Shown here in pieces: positions 12,010-23,912 of a stretch of DNA of 64,000 nucleotides (the first letter of the stretch is position 1; every line of letters starts with the position of its first letter). This DNA comes from Malus domestica. Its lineage: Eukaryota; Streptophyta; Magnoliopsida; Rosales; Rosaceae. The position numbers and the translations under genes are program-made. Location: positions 4,204,501 through 4,268,500 of the forward strand of contig NC_091664.1 of assembly GCF_042453785.1 (NCBI RefSeq), read 5' to 3'. The notes under the pieces were generated by a model, which was not told the DNA's origin, did not search any database, and saw only the letters and a program-made list of their open reading frames with translations.

Positions 12010-13219
12010 TACACTAGTTCATTGGTGACAAAGAAGAAACCCTCTTCATGAACTCACAACAACCATCTGTTCCATTGAATTTTGTTGTGATAATTGCAAG
12101 TGTACAATATCGTCCAAGTAACATAGTGATAAGTAAAGTGTCGTTCTAATGGATCGAATTAACCTAAATTTACTATTGCCATGAACTTCAAACTAAAATT
12201 AAGTAAACGAAGGATTATGATCACAAATTCAATTATCAAAGAAACGAAACGCAGTAAAAATAGCAATTGATCAAACACAAAGTAAAAGTAAATGTACTAT
12301 AAAAGATTAATGTATGAATACACTAAGACATCAGGTTCCTCATTCTCAATCCCATCTAATCTTGTTATTTATATTAACATCAAATTATTCTCATGTTGCT
12401 AGCAATTATCCCTTGATTTGTCAATATTTCATGTCAGAATATACTAACCGGGTTTCTAATTATCTACCCATGCTATGTCTAGCCATATATATAGATATTC
12501 AATACCATTTCCACTCAATGGATAATTATACGAAACTACACAAATTATAACCAGTATGTCTACTTGGCTAAGAAATTCATGGTAATTGTTATGAGAAACA
12601 ATCTACTAAACTCAATCTATCAGTCAATTTATTCTTCACATAAACAATGGCTAGTCATTTGATAACAATAGCGCACGACAACATTTACTCAATATGAAAA
12701 ATAACTGAGATTAATATAAAATAACGAGAATTAGATGTTCATGATAAGAGTACACCCTAACTCTAGCAAAATGATTTAGTTCATGATTGAACTTATGACA
12801 AATATGGATGAATTCGATGACATGGAAGGAATCTTGAACTCCAACTTTGTATGTGAGCGTGTGCATACACTAGGAAGTCTGCAGCCTCCTCTTCTGATGT
12901 CTATGCTTTTTATATGTGCTGTCTTTTTTCCTTAAATCCCCCTCCTCTTCTTAACTAATCCACATGCCAATGGTATTCCAGTTAAATTCCACCCCTTGTA
13001 AAAAGAGAGCAGCACCGCTTCAATTAAACGGGCAGCTCATTGACACAATTTGAACTAATTTTTAATGCCCAAATTCAAGCACACATAGCAACAACCCATT
13101 TCGTACTTTCTTCGTACTTTTTTGGTATTTCCTTTGAAAAATCTACAATTATCTCCTAACTATGATTGAAACTGAAATATTATGTTTAGTTTTATCAAAC
13201 AAAAACTTTTAAGATTATC
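12010..13219. other. AT-rich interval, no supported gene
   Basis: No convincing coding sequence on either strand. The part from about 12060 to 12800 has the look of a worn repeat (long AT-rich stretch without genes), but I cannot assign it. From about 13160 the sequence (GAAACTGAAATATTATG, then AAGATTATCCATATAT) is paralogous to 57060-57120 and 59775-59840. It is therefore the original upstream flank of RLK1, before the hAT-like insertion. Confidence 0.5.
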
Positions 13220-13714
13220 CATATATTTAGTGGCGGATCTACAGAGGAGACCTGGGAGGTCCCAGGACCCCTTGGCACCCTAAGTCGCTGCTAGAAATTT
13301 TCCGGAGGACCCCTCGTACTTGAACACGAGTTATGTGCAGATTGCAGGTTGCAGCGGCTGGAGAAGATGACCGTGCGCGGCGCAAAGAAGAAAGTCTAGA
13401 AAGAAAATAGGGATCCTTTATAACAATTGACCCAAAATGACAGTGTTTTGGCCAATTGTTTTAATCTTTTTTAAAAATAAATAAAAGAGAAGCAAAACGC
13501 TGTTGTTTGTCCATGACTCCATATTGTTTTAAAGCCCAACCCCACTTATTTCCCCAGAGTCCCCTCTTTCCCCGCTCATCTGCTTTTCCCCCAATGCCCC
13601 ATCTTTATTATATTCACTCAAATTCCAATGCAACTCCCCTATTTCAAAACCCTAAATTTCTTTCCCCATATGTTTTTTCATGTATTGGTAATGAAACTAT
13701 TATGAAATATTTTC

Positions 13715-16700
13715 TGTCACGCCCCGATCCTGAAATACGTCCATGATTGACACATGATGTTACCAAATACCAATATCACTCATATACCCTGCCTTCGGGA
13801 TATGGACAATGCACAACTCAAGATTCGAATTTCATGATAATTTTTCCTTATACTTTATGGCTACATCTAACCTTCTCGTTAGACTGCCTACGTACCCTCA
13901 AAAGGGATCAAGCCATTTGTAGTTCACTTTGGCTATAACTCGACATATAACACAGTCTGTTCAAGCCAAAATGCATAACATTCCTCAATCAAACATTTGG
14001 ACTTGAAGAGCATGAATTATTCGATTCAAACTACATAACAACCCGCATGACAATCAAGGTTTCTATTTCATCCATCATATAAATCATTATGTTTCACATA
14101 ATACCGCAATTCATAGTATATAACATATCAAAGAACCAATGAAGCACAATATTATTCTCAATTCACAATGATCACTGATCTAATTGTATTAATAACAATC
14201 ATATTCAACATCCTTCCACAATCATCTCAAGTAACCCATTCCATGATATCAAGGAGGCATGATATTAACATTTAATTGTGTTAATATCAGTCAGATCACA
14301 CCTCAATGCACAAAATTAATAAAGGACTTCCATATAATTCCCTGCTTGGATTTCAAGTAATAACTTGATAATTCTAATTTATATTCACAAGATCTATTGT
14401 GATTAATTCCCATTCACTCGAATCCAGGGTACAAGTCTAACTTATGGAAATGAGCAAGAGTAGGAATTCCGGACCACTCAACGGAATCCAAATCACATCG
14501 GTTTCCGGATCACTTAATGGAACCAAAATTATCAATCGGTTTCTCACATGTAAAATTAGTGTCATCGATCACAATCCATAAATATCAAGTATAGAATCAT
14601 GCTTTATGAAATTATAATCAAGTCACTGACAACTTTGAAGGAGTCACCCAGACATCCAACTACTTTTCTAATTCAAAGCACAAGATTCTCAAAATCCATC
14701 GTTCATATGTACATTAAAAACTAGGGCTAGAGGGATGCAATTCGGCCGAAGCCTACATCTTTGAAGCCATCATAATTCAAATTCAATAAATCCCAAGGTG
14801 AGTACGATCCCGAACCTTCACTCAATGGAATCGCGAAATAAGAGGGATTCCGGACCATCTCTCAACTGAATCCAAGTGGATACGATTCTGGACTCTCACT
14901 TAACGGAATCGCTAAGTACAATACATAACAATAACTAAATGAAACCCAAGTTAGATACGATTCCGGAACATCACTCAACGGAGTCGCGAAGTAGGAAGGA
15001 TTCCAGACCATCTCTCAACGGAATCCGAGTGGATACGATTCCAGACCATCACTCAACGGAATCGCGAAGTAGGAAGGATTCTGGACCATCTCTCAACGAA
15101 ATCCGAGTGGATACGATTCCGGACCATCACTCAACAGAATCGCAGAAGGCCAATAACCATATATACAACGTCTTAAAGAAATAAGACAAGCATAAGTTAC
15201 TTAATTTACAAAAGCTCAACCAAGGGAAATAAAGCACAAATACTAAATTTAGAACGAATCAACGAAGCGAGAGATGAAACCATATCGAAGCAACAAATCT
15301 CCATCACCACGGGTTAACGGTCTACCACTAGTCCTCACATTTCATCACAACATGTCAATCAAACCAATCAAACCATATTTCAATTTATTCATGTCAAATC
15401 TCATTTCATAAACTTAAATCAATGGCTAAACATTAAAAATAACAATTCAATAGAAAACATATTTATAAAACCAAGTCATATTCACATAGGGTAACAATTA
15501 CGAAAATAGGGTAATCACCAATATCACATATATTAAAGTTACTCACCTGAGGTTCACACTAACGCACTCTAGCATGGAATTCAAGGCATCAAGCTCTATC
15601 ACCACCAAAAACAAAGCACAAGTCCACATTTACATTTCTCTCAATAAATTCACATACTCAAAACTCTCATAAGTCTCCCACAACAACATTTAATGAGAAT
15701 CAAACCGTCGATCAAATGTATGGTCCATGATCTTACATCACTTGCTCCGTAAGATCCAACCACTAGATTTTCACTAGTAAGTTCCTAAGGTCCAACAACT
15801 AATAACTAGGGTGCTCACAAAATTGTACGACGATCCAATGATCGGATTGTCGTCAATCATGCAAACGAGTGATGGTCCAATTTGATCACCACACCAAACA
15901 ATTGAATTTCGGAAAACTGAGCTAGACATAGGTTCATAGGGTCACTAGAAGGTATTGAGTACTTAGACAACACTTGTGGACGGTTCCACGCACCGCCACA
16001 CACGATGCTAGCCATGGTGAAGGGTTTGAAAACCCAAAATTTCAACATTAACTAGATGAGCTCAAATTTATGTGTCAACAAGGGAAACACTTTTCACAAA
16101 TAAGCCGACGACCAATTCTAACTGGATTCTAGGGTTCTAAACACCCAACTCCAAAATGAATACGAAAGTACAAACCAAGCATACCAACTTGAAGATTATG
16201 AAGAGTAGATGAAGTTTCATACCTCACTCGAAGGAAATGATTGCCGGATTCACCGGAAAATTGATAAAACCGATGGAAACCCACAGAACTTTGCTGCCTC
16301 GAACTGGAAAAATGGATAAGAAAATGAGAAATTTAAAAGTACAAAGATATAGGGCTCGCCAAGAGCTTTCCATGGACACCAAGATCACCCAAAACGGACC
16401 TAGGATGAAGGAGATATGAGCGGGTCAAGATGGTGGGTTAATGGGTCGAAATCGCCCATAAAGGGTCGAAATCAGCCATTCCGATTTTTTTTTTTTTTTT
16501 CAGAATCCTTTCCCTCTCTAATTGGTCTCTCCCTCTTTTATTAAACTCACTTAATCTTTAACCCACACGTGGAAATTAAATAATTTCTACAATCTATAGC
16601 TTACAACTTCAAACGTCTGTAACTATACCGTTATAACTCGGACTCGCAAACCGCTTTCGCCTATGCGCTCGTGGCTTCGAGTCCTATTTGAAAACGTTAC

Positions 16701-16880
16701 TTGTGACCTCAAAAGAGCAATGAATTTTAAATAGTTATTTTCCAAACTTCACTCTTCGTAACTAGTTTAATTAAAATCTAAATCCAAACAATTTAAAATA
16801 AATTCTCGAGAAATAATATAAAATCTCAATAGTACAAATATGTAGATTATAACAGTGAAATTCGGGAACGAGATTTCACA
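13715..16880. mobile_element. Large solo-type LTR (TGTCACGCCCCGATC family) nested in the hAT-like element
   Basis: It begins TGTCACGCCCCGATCCTG and ends GAGATTTCACA. A 5-bp duplication TTTTC flanks it (13710-13714 and 16881-16885, the latter repeated at 17856-17860 by the later tandem duplication). No gag or pol is present, so it is a solo LTR or a non-autonomous element. The same family recurs, 3'-truncated, at 52687-55905, and its 3' end alone at about 58742-59036. A gypsy (Tekay/Del-like) origin is likely from LTR size and terminal sequence, but not proven. Confidence 0.65.
14806..15140. repeat. Minisatellite in LTR, 39/78-bp period
   Basis: The unit alternates GATACGATTCCGGA..CATCACTCAACGGAATCG with GGATTCCGGACCATCTCTCAACGGAATCC. 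Successive GATACGATTCC starts at 14954 and 15032 are 78 bases apart, made of two ~39-bp halves. The same array occurs at 53860-54190. An open frame through it (14939-15184) is a by-product of the period being a multiple of three. Confidence 0.8.
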
Positions 16881-17442
16881 TTTTCAGACTATGAAACCTT
16901 GTTGTTGACGCTTGAATTAAAATTTTATAGCTTGTAATGTTGTTTTGCACATCAATAAAAACAAAACTGGCTAGAGCTCAAATTTATGTGGTAGCTAGAG
17001 CTCAACAAGGAAACACTTTTCACAAATAAGCCGACGACCAATTCTAACCGGAAGCCGTCCAAATTCATCGGTGAAAACCGGGTTTATAGGGTTCTAAACG
17101 CCCAACTCTAAAACGAATACGAAAGCACAAACCAAGCATACCAACTTGAAGATTATGAAGAGTAGATGAAGTTTCATACCCCACTCGAAGGAAATGATTG
17201 CTGGATTCACCGGAAAATTGATAAAATTGCCGGAAACCCACGGAACTTTGCTGCCTCGAACTGGAAAAATGGATAAGAAAATGAGAAATCTAAAAGTACA
17301 GAGATGTAGGGCTCGCCAAGAGCTTTCCATGGACACCAAGATCACCCAAAACGGACCTAGGATGAAGGAGATATGAGCGGGTCAAGATGATGGGTTAATG
17401 GGTCGAAATCGCCCAAAAAAGGGTTGAAATCAGCCATTCCGG

Positions 17443-17473
<31 letters not shown>

Positions 17474-17900
17474 CATAAACCTCTCCCTCTCTAATTGGTC
17501 TCTCTCCCTTTTTTATTAAACTCACTTAATCTTTAACCCACACGTGGGAATTAAATAATTCCCACAATCTATAGCTTACAACTTCAAACGTCTGTAACTA
17601 TACCGTTATAACTCGGACTCGCAAACCGCTTTCGCCTATGCGCTCGTGGCTTCGAGTCCTATTTGAAAACGTTACTTGTGACCTCAAAAGAGCAACGAAT
17701 TTTAAATAGTTATTTTCCAAACTTCACTCTTCGTAACTAGTTTAATTAAAATCTAAATCCAAACAGTTTAAAATAAATTCTCGAGAAATAATATAAAATC
17801 TCAATAGTACAAATATGTAGATTATAACAGTGAAATCCGGGAACGGGATTTCACATTTTCAGACTATGAAACCTTGTCGTGGACGCTTGAATTAAGATTT
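16058..17900. repeat. Tandem duplication, two ~0.9-kb copies
   Basis: Copy 1 runs from about 16058 (CTCAAATTTATGTG..CAAC) to about 16975, copy 2 from about 16976 to 17900. Both contain the LTR 3' portion, its end (GATTTCACA) and the following hAT-derived TTTTCAGACTATGAAACC. The duplication therefore came after the LTR insertion. Copy 2 has a much longer poly(T) (about 30 T from 17444) and an extra segment GAAGCCGTCCAAATTCATCG that copy 1 lacks. Confidence 0.85.
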
Positions 17901-18044
17901 TATAGCTTGTAATGTTTTGCGTATAATTTTTGAATGAAATTTATTATATTTAACTTTTTAATGTTATTTTAGTATATAAATTTTTTGACATTTATTATTG
18001 GGACCCTCCAAGTTTAAAATCCTAGTTCCGTTACTACATATATA

Positions 18045-18398
18045 CACTATACAATTTACAATTTACCTTTACCAACGTCAATCTTCAAATATAGTTCTGT
18101 GGTCCAATTACAGTTCCATGTTTACTATTCTACAAATCAGGTCATGTAGTTAGCGTGGTCATATTGAAGACTAACAATGCTCAAAAATTCCAAGCGTCAA
18201 CTCCACGCTTGACGGGAAGACTCGGGTCAGTCAACACTGGCACCATCAGCTCTTGATTGAGTAGAAAATCCTTTCAGAAATTCCAAGCGTAAAGAAAGGA
18301 TTAGAAACTGTGCACCTCCAAAGTTGTTACTAGCTCCCATATTTATTTGTGACGCATACAAACTGGCGAAAAAACATATCATACTGCAACTCAAAACC
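18045..18398 (+). promoter_or_regulatory. RLK1 proximal promoter / leader with W-box-like cluster
   Basis: The 'P cassette' (TTCCAAGCGTCAACTCCACG, CTTGACGGG, GGGTCAGTCAACACTGG, then CTTGATTGAGTAGAAAATCC) holds three TTGAC cores: two as GTCAA on the plus strand and one direct. TTGAC is the core bound by WRKY factors. The same cassette lies upstream of RLK3 and twice more as orphan copies (56835-57025, 59585-59740). No TATA box was assigned. The start codon at 18399 was preferred because [15 protein letters not shown] is a signal peptide shared with RLK3; the longer in-frame extension from 18324 is not. Confidence 0.6.
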
Positions 18399-21300
18399 AT
18401 GACATTTCTTTATATGCTCCTGCTGCTGTCCGCATTCCCACTGATCAAAACGACATCTATATCTCCAAGAAAACAAGCTGAATCGCTCATCAAATGGAAG
18501 GACGACTGGTCTTCATCATCATCGCCACCTTCGCTACTCAATTCATGGTCCCTCACCAACCTCAACAGCCTCTGCAACTGGACTGCCATTTCCTGCTCCA
18601 AAACCAGAACAGTCTCCAAAATAGACCTCTCCAATATGCAAATTCTCGGAACACTGTCCCTCTTCGACTTTCCCTTATTTCCAAATCTCACACACTTCAA
18701 TCTAAATGGCAACAATTTCGTAGGGCGTATACCGCATGCCATTGGAAATCTCTCCAGGCTCACATCTTTGGACTTGGGCAACAACTTTTTTAATCATCAA
18801 ATTCCATCGGAGATTGACGAGGTAACAGAGCTTCAGTATCTAAATCTCCGCAACAACAGTCTCTCTGGTACCATCCCTTATCAACTGAGCAATCTCCAAA
18901 AGGTATGGTACATGGACCTTGGATTAAACTATTTTTTCTCTGCTGATCAAGATTGGTCTCAATGCCGGAACTTGACGTTCCTCGACTTGTCTCAAAATAA
19001 TTTGATTGGCAAAATTCCACCTTCGATAGGCCAACTTAGAAAGCTCCAGTACCTTGATCTTTCATACAACTCCTTAGACTCTTCTATCCATTCTGAGCTT
19101 GGTCTTTGTACAAACCTCACCCACTTGAGTTTAGCTAATAACCGATTCTCTGGCACGATTCCGGACAATATAGGTTTGATTTCTGGTCTTCAACGTGTTG
19201 ACCTGAGTATAAATCTTCTGGAAGGGAAAATTCCATCCTCTGTAGGCCAACTCAGGGAGCTCCAGTACCTTGATCTTTCATCCAACTCCTTAAACTCAAC
19301 AATCCCTTCTGAACTTGTTCTTTGTACAAACCTCACCTACTTGTACTTGTCTTCCAATAAACTCAATGGGGAACTGCCTCTTTCCTTGTCCAATCTGAAC
19401 AACCTCGTCGAATTGGCTGTAGATAATAACCGATTCTATGGCACGATTCCACCTTCGATAGGCCAACTCAGGGATCTCCAGTACCTTAATCTTTCATACA
19501 ACTCCTTAAACTCTTCCATCCCTTCTGAGCTTGGTCTTTGTACAAACCTCACCCACTTGTCCCTGGCTTCCAATAAACTAAACGGGGAACTGCCTCTGTC
19601 CTTGTCCAATTTGAACAACCTCGTCGAATTGGGTTTAGCAAATAACCAATTCTCTGGCACGATTTCGGACAATATAGGTTTGATTTCTGGTCTTCAACAT
19701 ATTGACCTGGGTATGAATCTTCTGGAAGGGGAAATTCCACTCTCTATAGGCCAACTCAGGGAGCTCCAGTACCTAAATCTTTCATACAACTCCTTAAACT
19801 CATCAATCCCTTCTGAACTTAGTCTTTGTACAAACCTCAACCGCTTGTCCTTGTCTTCCAATAAACTCAACGGGGAACTGCCTTTGTCCTTGTCCAATCT
19901 GAACAACCTCGTCGAATTGGGTTTAGATAATAATCTATTTACTGGTCAAATCCTTCCTTCTCTGGTCTCCAATTGGATTAATATGGAATCTTTGCAACTT
20001 CAGTCCAATGAACTCAGTGGGGAGATTCCGACGGAAGTTGGAAATATGAGCTTTCTGTTGACGCTCAATCTAAGTAGGAACCACTTGACAGGAGTGATCC
20101 CTCAGACTCTAGTCAATTTAGCTCAGCTTGAGCTGCTCGATTTGTCACACAACCATCTTTCAGGGCAAATCCCATCACTTCTCAACATGTTTTTTCTTCG
20201 TGACTTGGATTTTTCTTATAACAACTTGACTGGCCCAATCCCAGGCATTTTCCAATGGGCACCAGCAAATGCTTTTGTTGGAAACTCTGGCTTGTGTGGG
20301 GAGGTTGTAAATATTATATGCGATTCCCCCATCAGAAATTCAAAAAAGAATAGCAGAAGAGTTCTAATTGGTGTCCTTGTACCTGTTTGTCTAATTGTTG
20401 TCCTTGTACCTGTTTGTGGTTTATTAATGGTTACAAGTGTCATTGCTCTTATGTTCCGTAAGAAACCCAGTCTTGTTCGGAACAAAGTCAACACTTCTGA
20501 AAACTTTGAGAGTTTGGAGTCAATGATATTGCAAGAGGAAGTAAAGTTTACGTTTGCGGAAGTTGTGAAGGCTGTAGATGACTTTCATGACAAGTACTGC
20601 ATTGGGACAGGAGGGTTTGGAAGGGTTTACAAGGCAGAGTTGCAATCAGGCCAAGTTGTTGCAGTTAAAAGGCTTAACATGTCAGACTCTAATGATATTC
20701 CAGCAATCAATCTCCATAGCTTTCAAAATGAAATCCGAACTTTGACAAGCATCCGGCACCGGAACATCATAAGGCTCTATGGCTTCTGTTCAAGAAGGGG
20801 GGGTTGCATATTCCTGCTTTATGAATACTTAGAGAGAGGAAGCCTGGGAAAAGCTTTGTATGGAGTTGAAGGTGTTAATGAACTTGGCTGGGCTACTAGA
20901 GTCAAAATTGTGCAAGGACTTGCTCATGCACTTTCTTACTTGCACCATGATTGCTCTCCACCAATTGTGCACCGTGACATAACCGTCAACAATGTATTGC
21001 TTGAGTCTGATTTCGAGGTTCGTCTCTCAGATTTCGGAATAGCCAGGTTATTGAGTACTGATTCATCCAACTGGACAGATATTGCTGGTTCGTTTGGCTA
21101 CATAGCACCAGGTAATGTAAACTTAATTTGTACATTTATGATTCATCTTTTTGCTTATTGGGATATGTTTTAAGGTAGCCAGTTTTGTTTTTATTGATGT
21201 GCAGAGCTTGCATACACTATGCGAGTCACGGATAAATGTGATGTATATAGCTTTGGAGTGGTGGCGCTCGAAGTCATGATGGGAAGGCACCCAGGGGATA

Positions 21301-21575
21301 TGCTAGAGTCCCAGCTACAAGAATCATCAAAATCAAGGAGGGACAATGTAGAATTGCTGCTGAAAGATTTGTTAGACCAAAGGTTGGAGCCGCCAACCAA
21401 CGAATCTGCAAAGGCAGTGGTGCTTGTGGTGACAATGGCCTTGGCCTGTATACGAACGCGTCCTGCGTCCAGACCCACAATGTTATTTGCGGCACAAAAA
21501 CTCTCAGCTCAAACCCTGCCTTGCCTACCTGAACCATTTGGTATGTTGACAATCAACAAGCTAATGGCACTATAA
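18399..21575 (+). CDS. RLK1: intact LRR receptor-like kinase, MIK2-like (subfamily XII)
   Basis: Two exons, 18399-21111 and 21205-21575, joined at CCAG|GTAATG...GTGCAG|AGCTTGC, which restores the kinase [20 protein letters not shown] block. The protein is about 1027 residues. In order: signal peptide ([15 protein letters not shown]), N-terminal LRR cap ([22 protein letters not shown]), a long array of 24-residue LRRs with many N-glycosylation sites, a cap ([10 protein letters not shown]), a transmembrane segment ([15 protein letters not shown]) and a Ser/Thr kinase. Kinase motifs present are [30 protein letters not shown] and APE. It should be a plasma-membrane receptor. Arabidopsis MIK2 perceives SCOOP peptides, but the ligand here is unknown. 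Compared with RLK2 it lacks about 30 residues after ADQDWS. It is the only undamaged copy of three. Confidence 0.93.
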
Positions 21576-22695
21576 AAAATAAAACAAAATAAAATAGAAG
21601 ACAAGGGCGAATAGCTCAAACTTCCCTTTTGTATTCCTGCCACACGCAATTCCATCTAATTTCTCATGTAATACATCTTCAGTACCGTAATTACTCATCT
21701 GTATTATTTCTCGAATGTGGATTAATGTGTGATGAAATTTCTTAATCGTAATTGCATTAAACCGATAATCCATCATGTGTCAAAATAACTCCACTATTAA
21801 TAATAAAAAAAATTGAATTATGGATTTGTGTCCTTCCTCTAGTTCAAAGAGCTACCCTAAAAAATTGAACCTACATGGATCATTTTCGCCATGGATTATT
21901 TTGAAAGCAAACACGTATGGAACTACAATATGCAATCTAACCTTGCATCTTTGAACCATGTCGCGCGTCGAAGTACATTTGATCTTCCAGGCATTCTTAA
22001 ACTTTTCCGCTATGTCGAATATAGGTTTGTGCCTTTCCTCTCTAAATCTGCAACAGCCAGAACTGCTTTCACTTTCACACTACAGCACAATATAAGACAC
22101 TTCGACACGACAATCTGTTAAATTAGTAAATGGGGAAGTGGTGGAATAACACCGTAGTATTGTGAGCAAGTCTCGGGTGTCGAGGCCATGGGGGAGGTCC
22201 CTGTGGCTTTGGAACTACCCACATAATGATAAACAAGCGTGGCTGCTGTGCCTCAATCCAACACTGACCAGGACAGCAAATCTATAATTGTAACTCTTTT
22301 AGTTTAATCGTTGTCCTACACGGATTCATCAAACCAAAAGCACATATGGATTGGAGACATGGGGAGACAGTATGGTATCTGCTTACTGGTTGACTTGCTT
22401 TAAACGATTTTCGAGCTGAAAATTTCTCGCAAAACTAATAAACAAGAACAGAGAATGCAGCAAATAAGTTGACTCTGCAGAAGTTGCTGAAAGAGCAAAA
22501 ATAGCTGGATGAGATGTGACCCTTATCGCGTTGGACTTCAATTGTCAGGTGATACTTTCAGGCCACGCTTTGCCTTAAACCGACTGCATATGATTGTTAA
22601 AAGACTGACCAAAACTGTTATAAGAGTCCAGATTTTCACTTTGTGGTTCATTCACCTACGCAATGACAAACGTTCTACAATCGAACTAACAAAGA
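21576..22695 (+). repeat. RLK1 3' flank shared by all RLK copies
   Basis: 3' untranslated and downstream sequence (GCGAATAGCTCAAACTT, ATTCCTGCCACACGC, later GTCGCGCGTCGAAGTACATT, AACACCGTAGTATTGTGAGC). It is paralogous to 32090-32718 and 63590-64000, and partly to 5640-5842 plus 10153-10700. No independent gene is visible. Relative to copy I, about 50 bases are missing near 22277 (CAAATCTATA joins ATTGTAACTC). Confidence 0.75.
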
Positions 22696-22990
22696 GACGC
22701 ATGCAGTGAGAAATCATCTTCGTTGAATTCTGAATCAACTCCCTCGTGTCCATCAAACTCAGCAAGGCCCATGAACATATCAATTGGAACTTCTTTTGAT
22801 ACAATATCTTCTTCTATGCGATCGTTAACCACACCAACTGGTTCACTGAAGTGAACTTTTCCATTTTCGGGTTCTACAGCATAATATTTGGTATCTTAAG
22901 GTACAATTTTCTCACAACTTTTGGTTGCCCTGCTCAACCCTGAAGGCAAAGTATTAGTCTGCCGGACACCATGTTCCTATCATGGTGTTT
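22696..22990 (-). pseudogene. 'U' pseudogene copy II (C-terminal block)
   Basis: On the minus strand this encodes the same acidic C-terminal block as copy I (EFDGHEG-type, ending in a stop near 22708). It carries lesions such as a TAA at 22895-22900 on the plus strand side and damaged sequence near 22920. It breaks off near 23080, and the N-terminal part is absent. It sits downstream of RLK1 in the same relative position as copies I and III. Confidence 0.55.
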
Positions 22991-23439
22991 TAACGGAATT
23001 GAATCTGGTGGAGTTCCAGAAGCTGTTATACTTATGCACTTCCGGGGTGACAAGGAAAAGTAATTACGGTATGGTATCTGCTTACTTATGCACCCCTGAT
23101 CAAGCAGTGCTCCCTCAATAATAGCACTCTAAAATAAACAAAAAATTTAACTCATAATCTTATTTGTGAAAAAAGAATGCTGTGAAAAAAATATAACATA
23201 TCATCAATTTTTCATTTCCAAGATATGATGTAAAAACGAGTCACTAAAATAAACAACCAATAATTACACGTACCTTTTTCAACAAATTAATCAAACAATG
23301 TTGTACAAACTAACTTTGAGAGTGAGGAACCGTAAAAGGTAGGTGCTTTGGCCTTCCTCCACGCATTATATACCGAAGAAAAGATTACATGTTGTCTATA
23401 GATTTCCTCGGGATTGACAAAAATACAGAAGAAAACCAC

Positions 23440-23800
23440 CAGCTAGACAAAATTGACACAAGTCCTCATCCTGCTCCGCTTCAAGATCATGACGATGACA
23501 ACGATGATGGTGATGAGCAGTTGTCATCAGGTGCAGCAGGTTGTTGTGCATGATCTAGATTAGGGTACTCACTACGCATCATCTCTCCTCCAATACGATC
23601 AAAGATATTCGCAATCAAGTCCTCATAATCATCTCATTCATCTGTTGTTCTTATTCCCGTCTCGATCTCATCTGCAACAGAGGCCGCAGCAGCAGCAGCA
23701 GGATCAGACAGGAGATCAAACTCTCCCATCAAGGCCTCCAAATCGAATCTCAAAAGATCATCATCATCTTTTCTCTCACTGCCTCTCTATCTGACCCTGC
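23440..23800 (-). pseudogene. Relic of acidic gene 'A'
   Basis: The minus-strand reading contains DDDDLLRFDLEALMGEFDLL, an alanine run, IRTTDE, an in-frame stop, then DYEDLIANIFDRIGGE. These match the intact open frame at 43834-44523 (DDDLLGSLIDEFELL, RTTDERELDDEEDLITEFF, HIGGE). The N-terminal part is missing and the stop breaks it. Flanks (GATTTCCTC..GATTGACAAAA, ACCACCAGCTAGAC) are also shared with 43445-43495. Confidence 0.6.
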
Positions 23801-23912
23801 AGTGCAGCAGGGCAGACGCCTAACAAACTGCAAAACCACAATCAACACTTTGAAGAACTCTTCAAAATGAGATCATTTTAATACGGTCCACAACTTCATA
23901 CCGAAAAGTGCA

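Larger units (their letters stand above)
13228..18036. mobile_element. hAT-like element with 8-bp target duplication (contains a nested LTR)
   Basis: Ends are TAGTGGCGGATCTA and, inverted, TAGTAACGGAACTA. Flanks are CATATATT (13220-13227) and CATATATA (18037-18044), an 8-bp duplication with one mismatch. The paralogous upstream regions at 57113 and 59830 carry a single uninterrupted CCATATATACACTATAC, which is the empty site. No transposase is visible, so it is non-autonomous. The interior is largely a secondary LTR insertion (13715-16880) plus a tandem duplication. It lies about 0.35 kb upstream of the RLK1 start codon, so it separates RLK1 from its original distal promoter. The hAT label rests on the 8-bp duplication and the termini. 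Confidence 0.7.

Noticed and set aside
14806-15140. Regularly spaced repeats that could suggest a CRISPR-like array
   Set aside because: Units are contiguous without unique spacers and lie in plant LTR sequence.
14939-15184. 81-codon open frame with a repeated DTIPxHHSTES motif
   Set aside because: It is the translation of the 78-bp minisatellite in an LTR; the period is a multiple of three, so the frame stays open by arithmetic.
13715-18036. Single transposon spanning the whole 13.7-18.0 kb block
   Set aside because: Separate target duplications (TTTTC inside, CATATATW outside) and the empty paralogous sites show two nested insertions.
18410-18784. Minus-strand and alternate-frame open frames over the RLK exons (also 28911-29192, 61225-61590, 21191-21478 and others)
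   Set aside because: They recur at the same place in all RLK copies because the coding strand is conserved; they have no features of their own.
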